NCBI GenBank assembly: GCA_015067375.1
Contig: SVMQ01000097.1
Location: 1 to 7,760 of the forward strand
Origin: Oscillospiraceae bacterium
Lineage (GTDB): Bacteria; Bacillota; Clostridia; Oscillospirales; Ruminococcaceae
DNA length: 7,760 nucleotides
Direction of reading: 5' to 3'
The position numbers were made by a program, and so were the translations under genes. Numbering within the stretch: the stretch's first letter is position 1; every line of letters starts with the position of its first letter. The notes under the pieces were generated by a model. It did no database searches. It saw nothing but the letters and a program-made list of their open reading frames with translations, and was not told where the DNA came from. Below are positions 1-4,854 of this stretch, in pieces.

Positions 1-1644
1 GCCGTCCAGTATATTGACGAAATCGGGGGCGAAGTAGTTTCCGTCAAAGGATGAGCCTCTGCGTAGCATGGAAAGGTACATCGCAAGCTTATCCTCTTCG
101 TTATCGTGCTGTTCAAGTTGTTCAAGCTCCTGCTGCAGCAGTTCGATCTCCTCAAGCAATTCTTCGCGTTTCTCGGTCAGCTTTTGGATCTCTTCCTGCA
201 GCACAAGGGCATCCTGCTCGTTTTCAAGCCGTTCAAGAGCCTGTCGGTGTTCTTCAAGACTCTGCTGCAACTGCTCATATTTCTCAAGCTCTATTGTGCG
301 CGCATCAAGCTGCTCCTCGAACATTTGCTGCAGTTCGTCATATTTTTCGCGTTCATGCTGCAAGACGTCATATTTGATCTCGGAGTAAAGCAGGGCGGTG
401 GAAACGGCTATGATATCGTCGCTCAGACCTGCTGTGCCTGCAGTGCAGGGGAAGAGCGTTGCGCCGTCGTTGCGGTACACGAGATTGCCGCCGTCATTGA
501 AGTCAAGGCTGATAAGGTCGCCTGCTATCTCGTAGGTGCCCTCGGCGGTGTTGCCTGTGCTTGATGCGGTATTGTAGCTGAATTTAAAGGTCTTGTCATC
601 GTTGAGTACCAGTGCAACGGTGTTGTATTCCGTTCCATCTGAGAGCGACTGTACAGTGGAGATATAGTGGTCGTGCCATTCAACATATTTGCCCACTTCA
701 TGTGTGAACGGGTAGTAGCCGCCGTCTGCAGCGTCGGAAGTTACCTCACCCTCCGTCCAGCGGCGAAGCTCTATCGTCTGCATATCGTACTTGGGGGAAA
801 GGTCGATATCGGCAGGTGCGTTGCGGATATATACAAACTCGCCGTTATCGCCGTAATGCGCTGCGGACAGAGATATTGCGTGATACTTTTCGTCATAGGG
901 CAGCTCTGAAAGTCCATGATAAACGGGATAGTCTTTAAGCTCGGCATTGTCTATGCGCTCGAGTCCCGGGGTCTTTGTGTGGATAAGATAGTGTTCGGTG
1001 ATGCTTTCGCCTGCGCCTTTTGTAGTGTTCTTTGATGGATATGTCAACGAACACAGGGGCGTGCCGTCTTCCAGTGCATACAGTGAGATACCGTTCCAGC
1101 TGTCGCCGCCGAAATCTTCGGGAAACTGCTCTATCGCCAGCAAAAAGGAGTCGTATACATCCGTGGCAAAGGTCAGCTCTTCTTGCGTCATGTCGTAGAT
1201 ATACAAGCCGCCTACCCCGTCGGTGAACATCGAGATCTTTTCGTCTGCATACAGCATTTCGGGAAATTCAGAGCCGAAGATGATGCTCTCGATGTCGCTC
1301 TGTGTCTTATTTACAAGCGGAATATCGTCGGGGAAGAAGATATCTTGCTCATACTGATAGTCGTTGGGCTGATACGGCACGGTCACAGTTGTGCTTGAGG
1401 CGGTGCTTGCAGCAGCGCCGCTCGTGTCAGAGGAGGCAGGCAGCAGGTCTACTCCCTCTTTGCCGCCGAAAACGCCAAGCTTCGTCATGCCAAAGCAAAG
1501 ACCCACTACCGCCGCTGCTGATACGACAGGGACAGCGATGTTTCGTACTGTTTTTGCGGTGTTGCGCTGCAGTCGCTCAGACTGTGCAGCTTCTTCTATG
1601 TATTTGTCGTTTATCTCATTGAGTGCGTTATTAAGCTTTTTCAT
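1..1644 (-). CDS. Anti-sigma-factor-like membrane protein with extracellular coiled coil (partial, C-terminus off the left edge)
   Basis: I translated this frame by hand: 548 codons are open from the ATG at 1644 to base 1, so the C-terminus lies outside the window. Residues 1-34 are a short charged cytoplasmic segment with the pattern ALNEINDKYIEEA, typical of Clostridial anti-sigma partners of ECF factors. Residues 35-58 form one membrane helix, followed by a Ser/Thr/Ala-rich linker (69-88). Residues 90-400 are a predicted extracellular region ending in a beta-rich stretch (about 342-399) like a lipocalin/META-type barrel: ALVLNDDKTF, then GTYEIAGDLISLDF. Residues 420-520 are rich in Glu, Leu and Gln with heptad spacing, a clear coiled coil. 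The last 25 residues are not recognised. The start overlaps the sigma gene stop as ATGA, which implies translational coupling. Role as membrane-bound sensor and inhibitor of that sigma factor is inferred from context and architecture; no enzymatic motif is visible in the part seen. Confidence 0.8.
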   Translation of the reverse strand, partial: MKKLNNALNEINDKYIEEAAQSERLQRNTAKTVRNIAVPVVSAAAVVGLCFGMTKLGVFGGKEGVDLLPASSDTSGAAASTASSTTVTVPYQPNDYQYEQDIFFPDDIPLVNKTQSDIESIIFGSEFPEMLYADEKISMFTDGVGGLYIYDMTQEELTFATDVYDSFLLAIEQFPEDFGGDSWNGISLYALEDGTPLCSLTYPSKNTTKGAGESITEHYLIHTKTPGLERIDNAELKDYPVYHGLSELPYDEKYHAISLSAAHYGDNGEFVYIRNAPADIDLSPKYDMQTIELRRWTEGEVTSDAADGGYYPFTHEVGKYVEWHDHYISTVQSLSDGTEYNTVALVLNDDKTFKFSYNTASSTGNTAEGTYEIAGDLISLDFNDGGNLVYRNDGATLFPCTAGTAGLSDDIIAVSTALLYSEIKYDVLQHEREKYDELQQMFEEQLDARTIELEKYEQLQQSLEEHRQALERLENEQDALVLQEEIQKLTEKREELLEEIELLQQELEQLEQHDNEEDKLAMYLSMLRRGSSFDGNYFAPDFVNILDG

Positions 1645-2192
1645 ATATCGTAGCCCTCCTTTCTGAGGTACTCGCGCAGCTTTTTCAGTGTGCGCGAAAT
1701 GCGTGATTTTACCATGCTCTCGCTCGCGTGCAGCTCTTTTGCTATCTGTGAAAGGCTCTCGCCAAACCAGTAGCGCCGCATGAATATCACGCGCGTGTTG
1801 TAGTCGCTTTTTGCCAGAAAACCGTTCAGCAGCTCTGCCAGTGCGGTTTCGGTCAGCCTGTCCTCCGCGCCGCCTGCGGATGCGATGCATCCTTCAAGCT
1901 CATCCAGCGACAGTGCGGCGCCGCGTTTTGCAGCGGTGTTGTAGTCGTATCTGTCCAGTGCAAGTCGTCTTGCTATCTTGCACAGATATGCACACAGCTT
2001 GCTTGGCTTGTTTGGCGGAATGCTGTTCCATGCTTTGAGGCAGGCTTCGTTTTCACATTCCTCCGCATCCTGCTTGTTTTGCAGGATATTGAAGGCGATG
2101 CTTTGCAGCAGCTTGCCGTAGGACTGCTTCGTTTCGGTTATCGCTGTTTCATCACGGTCGAGGTAAAGCTGTACTATTTCGTTGTCTGTCAT
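1641..2192 (-). CDS. ECF-type RNA polymerase sigma factor (sigma-70 family)
   Basis: This 183-residue protein has the size and two-domain layout of an ECF (group 4) sigma factor. Region 2 spans about 22-84 and includes the helix QDAEECENEACLKAWNSI (residues 41-58, the usual D-A-E-D/E pattern) and ARRLALDRYDY, which would bind core polymerase and the -10 element. A linker (85-114) leads to region 4 (about 115-176), whose helix-turn-helix SLSQIAKELHASESMVKSR is followed by a basic helix and contacts the -35 element. The ATG at 2192 is chosen because AAGGGGG (2206-2200) lies 7 bases upstream. The stop codon overlaps the ATG of the membrane protein gene, so the two form a sigma/anti-sigma operon. 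Target genes are unknown; autoregulation is possible from the candidate promoter upstream. The family call is firm; the stimulus cannot be read from sequence. Confidence 0.93.
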   Translation of the reverse strand: MTDNEIVQLYLDRDETAITETKQSYGKLLQSIAFNILQNKQDAEECENEACLKAWNSIPPNKPSKLCAYLCKIARRLALDRYDYNTAAKRGAALSLDELEGCIASAGGAEDRLTETALAELLNGFLAKSDYNTRVIFMRRYWFGESLSQIAKELHASESMVKSRISRTLKKLREYLRKEGYDI

Positions 2193-2199
2193 TGTAATT

Positions 2200-2206
2200 C
2201 CCCCTT
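2200..2206 (-). promoter_or_regulatory. Ribosome binding site of the sigma factor gene
   Basis: On the minus strand AAGGGGG stands 7 bases before the ATG at 2192 and fixes that start. It is less canonical than AGGAGG, and its G-run is complementary to the CCCC loop of the hairpin just upstream (2210-2228). Confidence 0.75.
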
Positions 2207-2209
2207 GTC

Positions 2210-2228
2210 AGCGATATGGGGTATCGCT
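2210..2228 (-). promoter_or_regulatory. Leader hairpin just upstream of the sigma gene Shine-Dalgarno
   Basis: A perfect inverted repeat, AGCGATA / TATCGCT (7-base arms, 5-base loop). In the minus-strand transcript the loop reads CCCCA. The hairpin ends 3 bases before AAGGGGG, and the loop's four C's can pair with the G-run. The inverted repeat is directly visible; a role in translation control is inference. It could also be a DNA-level operator. Confidence 0.5.
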
Positions 2229-2247
2229 AATTGAGCTCATAAATAAA

Positions 2248-2273
2248 GACGTGATATATCGGAAAAAGTCGCA
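2248..2273 (-). promoter_or_regulatory. Candidate ECF-type promoter for the sigma/anti-sigma operon
   Basis: On the minus strand TGCGAC (2273-2268) is followed by a 16-base spacer starting with five T's and then CGTC (2251-2248). This has the layout of Bacillus ECF promoters (for example TGAAAC-N16-CGTA for sigma-W, with a T-rich stretch after the -35). The -35 has GAC where AAC is usual, so the match is imperfect. I saw no convincing sigma-A promoter on this strand in the gap. Transcription would start near 2240, giving a leader of roughly 48 bases that includes the 2210-2228 hairpin. It would suit autoregulation; this is inference. Confidence 0.4.
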
Positions 2274-2281
2274 TTGCGACT
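2267..2281. repeat. 15-base perfect palindrome (AGTCGCA-T-TGCGACT)
   Basis: Seven-base arms flank one central base. On the minus strand it is followed directly by a run of T's, so it could act as a small terminator or attenuator (stem AGTCGC/GCGACT, loop AAT). It also contains the -35 hexamer of the candidate ECF promoter, so an operator role is equally possible. Only the symmetry is certain. Confidence 0.55.
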
Positions 2282-2288
2282 GCTAATA

Positions 2289-2326
2289 TTTACATTTCGG
2301 TTACAAGTGTTTACAGTTTGATTACA
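2289..2326 (+). promoter_or_regulatory. Four phased TTACA direct repeats, PhoP/OmpR-type binding array candidate
   Basis: Hexamers TTTACA (2289-2294), GTTACA (2300-2305), TTTACA (2310-2315) and ATTACA (2321-2326) have start-to-start spacings of 11, 10 and 11 bases, one helical turn each. The last two are part of an 11-base tandem repeat (TTTACAGTTTG / ATTACAGTTTG) with one mismatch. The known Bacillus PhoP box is direct hexamers TT(A/T)A(C/T)A separated by about 5 bases, which two copies match exactly and two match at five of six positions. The array ends 15 bases before the -35 of the rightward promoter and starts 15 bases beyond the candidate leftward -35, so it could serve either gene. The binding protein is unknown. 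Confidence 0.55.
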
Positions 2327-2341
2327 GTTTGTCGGATGATA

Positions 2342-2370
2342 TTGACTGGGTGGCTTTTTGGTGCTAAGAT
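2342..2370 (+). promoter_or_regulatory. Sigma-A promoter with extended -10 for the lipoprotein gene
   Basis: TTGACT (2342-2347), a 17-base spacer and TAAGAT (2365-2370), with TG at 2362-2363 giving an extended -10. Predicted transcription start is near 2377, about 29 bases before the ATG at 2406. The TTACA array lies at roughly -88 to -51 relative to that start, a usual place for an activator. Confidence 0.8.
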
Positions 2371-2390
2371 AAAAGTACCAAATAAACAGA

Positions 2391-2397
2391 AAAGGGG
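2391..2397 (+). promoter_or_regulatory. Ribosome binding site that decides the start at 2406
   Basis: AAAGGGG ends 8 bases before the ATG at 2406, good spacing. The in-frame GTG at 2400 would lie only 2 bases from it, so the ATG is preferred. Confidence 0.75.
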
Positions 2398-2405
2398 AAG
2401 TGGAT

Positions 2406-3776
2406 ATGCGCAGGATAATATTATGTGCGGTTTTGTGTGGACTTATCTGTCAGGTGACGGGATGTATCGGCACATACAAGCTTGATGAGAGTTCGCTGCA
2501 GGAGCAGCTATCCGAACAGGAGAGCGAAAATTCACAGAGCGAACAAGCCGAGCAGACGACAGCTACATCGGCAGAGAAAACGGTGCAGGAGGTCATGCCG
2601 ACCGAAGATGCGACGGAGCAGGTAGGCGCGGTTACAGCAGAAGCCTCGGAAGAGCCGCAGACTATCGAAGAGGTCGGGCAGCCCGAGACCGCTGAGGTCA
2701 CTGATGAGGAGCAAGCTGCAAGAGAATATGAAAAGTCTTTGGTTGGGAAGCCAGCGGTGGATAGTTGGCAGGAGCTAAAGGAGATATCGCCTGATAACAT
2801 CTTTGTGGACTTCAGCTTTATAAGCGACTGCGAGGGCAATACTGACCCCGTTGCGTGCGGAGATGCGTTGGGAAATATCATACTTGCGTTCAAGCAGACG
2901 GAGGAGTATCAGACTGTATGTAAGGTGCTGAGCAGCGGCAAGCCGCTGACAGGGTCTAATACAGAGCGGCGTGAGGAGCCTATCATAAACGACTATGTTC
3001 ATGATTTCTACGAGATCGCCGAGGGCGGCGAATATAACCCCATATTCCATACAGCGTTTGTTGATGATTTCGACAGCGACGGCAGGGAGGAGCAGTTCGT
3101 GCTGCTGAAATTCCCACACTATGCAGGTGAATTTGACAAGGACGCGCAGGAGTACCACTTGTATAGCAGGTATTATCTTATGTTTGCGGATGCGGACGGT
3201 AACGCAGAAATGGTGGATGATTTCTGGGGCATACATGATATCACGATGCTGGATTACGGAATGGACAAGCAGCTCATCATCAGCTCAACAGGAACTTGCG
3301 GTGCGGATGATCACGACCCTCTGTATGGAGTCGTTGACGGGAAAGCGGTGCAGTTATGTGTGATGCGCGGCAGCTATGCTAAATGGAAGTGTTTCCTGAC
3401 ATCGGCAGGCTGGCAGGGCTCGGGTGCATTTATGTACTACGATACAGCGGCAAAGGAATATCGTGCGGTCATAGGTATAATCCTGGACAAGTATGAGGTG
3501 GATGCTATGGAGGGGGCAGATGAACTGCCGTATGAGCCTGACGAATACTATCAGGTCACGCTTGTCGGCGGAAGATACTATCTGTTCAGATTTGGCGCGA
3601 TGGATCATGGCGTGCCGTATGTTTACGAGGATGGAAAGCTCACGCCTGCTGAGGACTGTCCTCTGCGCTCGCCCAATGACTGTACGGGAGTAGTGCTGAT
3701 AGACGACATCGACAAGGCAGTCGAGGATATGATAACGCTTGAGGAAGTGTCGGGCGATCTGATCGTGATCGAATAA
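2406..3776 (+). CDS. Predicted lipoprotein with acidic linker and D-x-D-x-D-G motif, function unknown
   Basis: From the ATG at 2406 the protein has 456 residues. Residues 1-20 are a lipoprotein signal peptide (RR, a hydrophobic core, then lipobox VTGC with Cys20), so the mature protein should be anchored on the outer face of the membrane. Residues 21-110 are a low-complexity linker rich in Glu, Gln, Ser and Thr that would reach through the wall. Residues 115-456 form a globular domain I cannot assign. It holds VDDFDSDGREEQFVLLKF (219-236), a calcium-loop/FG-GAP-like D-x-D-x-D-G motif common in Firmicute surface proteins, and a second Asp-rich stretch FADADGNAEMVDD (260-272). It is divergent from the sigma operon and shares its 213-base control region, which suggests linked regulation. 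A stem-loop follows the stop. An in-frame GTG two codons upstream is a less likely start. Confidence 0.85.
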   Translation: MRRIILCAVLCGLICQVTGCIGTYKLDESSLQEQLSEQESENSQSEQAEQTTATSAEKTVQEVMPTEDATEQVGAVTAEASEEPQTIEEVGQPETAEVTDEEQAAREYEKSLVGKPAVDSWQELKEISPDNIFVDFSFISDCEGNTDPVACGDALGNIILAFKQTEEYQTVCKVLSSGKPLTGSNTERREEPIINDYVHDFYEIAEGGEYNPIFHTAFVDDFDSDGREEQFVLLKFPHYAGEFDKDAQEYHLYSRYYLMFADADGNAEMVDDFWGIHDITMLDYGMDKQLIISSTGTCGADDHDPLYGVVDGKAVQLCVMRGSYAKWKCFLTSAGWQGSGAFMYYDTAAKEYRAVIGIILDKYEVDAMEGADELPYEPDEYYQVTLVGGRYYLFRFGAMDHGVPYVYEDGKLTPAEDCPLRSPNDCTGVVLIDDIDKAVEDMITLEEVSGDLIVIE

Positions 3777-3782
3777 GAGCTG

Positions 3783-3825
3783 AACAGCCTCCCGTGGAAA
3801 TGGGAGGCTGTTGTCAGTCCTTTTT
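3783..3825 (+). terminator. Intrinsic terminator between convergent genes
   Basis: An 11-base perfect stem, AACAGCCTCCC (3783-3793) and GGGAGGCTGTT (3802-3812), has an 8-base loop; a run of five T's follows at 3821-3825 after an 8-base gap. It sits just after the lipoprotein stop and just beyond the stop of the leftward 107-residue gene, so it probably serves both. On the minus strand no T-run follows, so termination there may be weaker. Confidence 0.8.
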
Positions 3826-4137
3826 GAGATAGAAAGCGGTGACGGTGCGCTCCTCGCCTGAGATGTGGTCATAGCCTTTGAGCACTATTCCATCGTGGGA
3901 CATAAGCTCGCCTGCGGAAAGCTCGTCGAGGCTGCAGGCGAATACGCTCTCGCCCGAGCATACTATATGCAGCTTGTCGCCGAGGATATTCAGGGCGCCG
4001 TCTGTGCCTAAGCGTATCTCCTTATATGTGTCGGGGTCGCGCATGGATGCGTACTGTATGCGCTTGTAGTTCAGCGCCAAAATGGACTCAAGCGGCATGG
4101 AATCCTTGTGTTTTTTCTTTTTGCCAAAGCCGAACAT
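3814..4137 (-). CDS. Small protein of unknown function with Lys-rich N-terminus
   Basis: This 107-residue protein starts MFGFGKKKKHKD and has no signal peptide or membrane helix, so it should be cytoplasmic, perhaps binding acidic lipid or nucleic acid through its basic start. Residues 15-40 (SMPLESILALNYKRIQYASMRD) look helical. Residues 40-107 look like successive beta strands: ALNILGDKLHIVC, VFACSLDELSAGEL, GIVLKGYDHISGEERTVTAFYL. This could be a small beta-barrel or PH-like fold, but I cannot name a family. The ATG at 4137 is supported by AAGGAG 8 bases upstream. It is the last gene before the convergent stem-loop and lies 14 bases behind the AT-rich lipoprotein gene. Its GC content matches the rest of the window, unlike that upstream neighbour. 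Confidence 0.8.
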   Translation of the reverse strand: MFGFGKKKKHKDSMPLESILALNYKRIQYASMRDPDTYKEIRLGTDGALNILGDKLHIVCSGESVFACSLDELSAGELMSHDGIVLKGYDHISGEERTVTAFYLKKD

Positions 4138-4145
4138 GGCGGGTG

Positions 4146-4151
4146 CTCCTT
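4146..4151 (-). promoter_or_regulatory. Ribosome binding site of the 107-residue gene, abutting the upstream stop codon
   Basis: AAGGAG (4151-4146) ends 8 bases before the ATG at 4137. The stop codon of the preceding gene (4154-4152) touches it directly, so ribosomes finishing that gene cover this site. This supports co-transcription and possible translational coupling. Confidence 0.8.
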
Positions 4152-4757
4152 TCAGTTTATCTGTCTGTAATACACTTTATTGCCATATTTGTAAATACAT
4201 TGTATTTGCCCTTCGGGGGTAGCATGATACAACGGACCGAATTTATATCCGTTTTCTCGATTGTCATAATCGGCATATTCAAGTATTTTTGCTTGAGTTT
4301 CTGAGTCCAATTCATACATAGGTTGCCAATACAGTCGGGCTTTATATGGCTCTTTGTCAAGGTACTGATATAACACATATTTGTCATCTAAGATAAACAT
4401 TTCATGGTTTGGACGTTTAGAATTTACATTGTTTCTGACTATCTCACATTCATTAGTTACCTCGTTTAACGGAAGAGACGAATAATCCAATTCTATTTCT
4501 CTGTATGTGGAATATTGAATAGGGTCGGGATTTGTAACTGAAAAATAAATTGAATCAACGAGGCATACTTTAATTGTGTTCATTGAATCATCAGTAAAGT
4601 AAACTTGTAGGTTAAAATGACTAGTATCATCTTCAAATATAAACCAATCAGACAGAACTGTTGATTCAGCAGTATGGTTTTCTCTTGAGCATCCGCTTGT
4701 TGAAACAACTAAAGTCAATATAACCATCAGATTAAGAAACAACATAAACTTTTTCAT
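4152..4757 (-). CDS. AT-rich predicted lipoprotein of unknown function
   Basis: From the ATG at 4757 the protein has 201 residues. It starts MKKFMLFLNLMVILTLVV and reaches TSGC with Cys23, a lipoprotein-type signal peptide whose lipobox is weak at -3 (Thr). The mature part (24-201) is polar and predicted extracellular, with many Tyr and Asn residues and a C-terminal run GQIQCIYKYGNKVYYRQIN; I recognise no domain. A longer frame opens at 4817, but those 20 codons span the promoter, so that start cannot be used from it; GAGGTGA 5 bases before 4757 settles the choice. GC content counted over 4201-4740 is about 34%, far below the 50-58% seen around it, which suggests recent acquisition. It has its own consensus promoter and leads into the 107-residue gene. 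It could be an immunity-type or phage-borne surface protein, but nothing in the sequence proves this. Confidence 0.82.
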   Translation of the reverse strand: MKKFMLFLNLMVILTLVVSTSGCSRENHTAESTVLSDWFIFEDDTSHFNLQVYFTDDSMNTIKVCLVDSIYFSVTNPDPIQYSTYREIELDYSSLPLNEVTNECEIVRNNVNSKRPNHEMFILDDKYVLYQYLDKEPYKARLYWQPMYELDSETQAKILEYADYDNRENGYKFGPLYHATPEGQIQCIYKYGNKVYYRQIN

Positions 4758-4762
4758 CGTTT

Positions 4763-4769
4763 TCACCTC
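4763..4769 (-). promoter_or_regulatory. Ribosome binding site deciding the start at 4757
   Basis: GAGGTGA (4769-4763) lies 5 bases before the ATG at 4757. The upstream in-frame ATG at 4817 falls before the promoter's -35 and is therefore rejected as a start. Confidence 0.82.
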
Positions 4770-4785
4770 GGATTTATTTGTAATA

Positions 4786-4814
4786 ATTATACCAATAATA
4801 TCACCGAATGTCAA
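4786..4814 (-). promoter_or_regulatory. Perfect-consensus sigma-A promoter with extended -10
   Basis: On the minus strand TTGACA (4814-4809), a 17-base spacer and TATAAT (4791-4786) match both consensus hexamers exactly, and TGG before TATAAT gives an extended -10. Transcription should start near 4779, about 22 bases before the ATG at 4757. It begins only 4 bases after the stem of the export operon's terminator. No operator is evident, so strong constitutive expression is expected. Confidence 0.92.
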
Positions 4815-4815
4815 C

Positions 4816-4844
4816 ACAAAAGCCGCTCCCGAAAGAGCGGCTTT
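4816..4844 (-). terminator. Intrinsic terminator of the ABC export operon
   Basis: On the minus strand AAAGCCGCTC (4844-4835), loop TTTCGG, and GAGCGGCTTT (4828-4819) form a 10-base perfect stem ending in a short TTTT tract. It begins 10 bases after the permease stop codon. The U-tract is short but the stem is GC-rich. Confidence 0.85.
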
Positions 4845-4854
4845 ATATGTTTGT

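Noticed and set aside
100..310. Repeated CTCAAG/TTCAAG/CTGCTGCAG motifs resembling a tandem repeat
   Set aside because: They are irregular in spacing and follow from Glu-, Leu- and Gln-rich coiled-coil codons rather than from a DNA repeat.
106..564. Plus-strand open frame of 152 codons at the left edge
   Set aside because: It is opposite the anti-sigma coiled-coil coding region; its Leu/Phe/Gln-rich translation is the reverse image of Glu/Lys/Leu codons, and no ribosome binding site precedes it.
2289..2326. TTACA repeats considered as a CRISPR-like or origin iteron array
   Set aside because: Units are only 5-6 bases with 4-5-base gaps and no conserved long repeat, and no cas or replication genes are nearby; a transcription factor array fits better.
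2400..2405. GTG start two codons before the lipoprotein ATG
   Set aside because: Only 2 bases separate it from the G-run of the Shine-Dalgarno, whereas the ATG at 2406 has 8.
2450..3236. Minus-strand open frames of 147 and 153 codons under the lipoprotein gene
   Set aside because: Ser/Cys-rich or His/Arg-rich shadow translations without starts supported by a Shine-Dalgarno; the plus-strand gene has promoter, signal peptide and terminator.
3354..3872. Minus-strand open frame of 172 codons across the convergent stem-loop
   Set aside because: It would read through the terminator stem and overlaps both real genes; no ribosome binding site and no recognisable protein.
4758..4817. Twenty-codon N-terminal extension of the AT-rich lipoprotein
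   Set aside because: It contains the -35 and -10 of the promoter, lacks a Shine-Dalgarno, and would bury the signal peptide.
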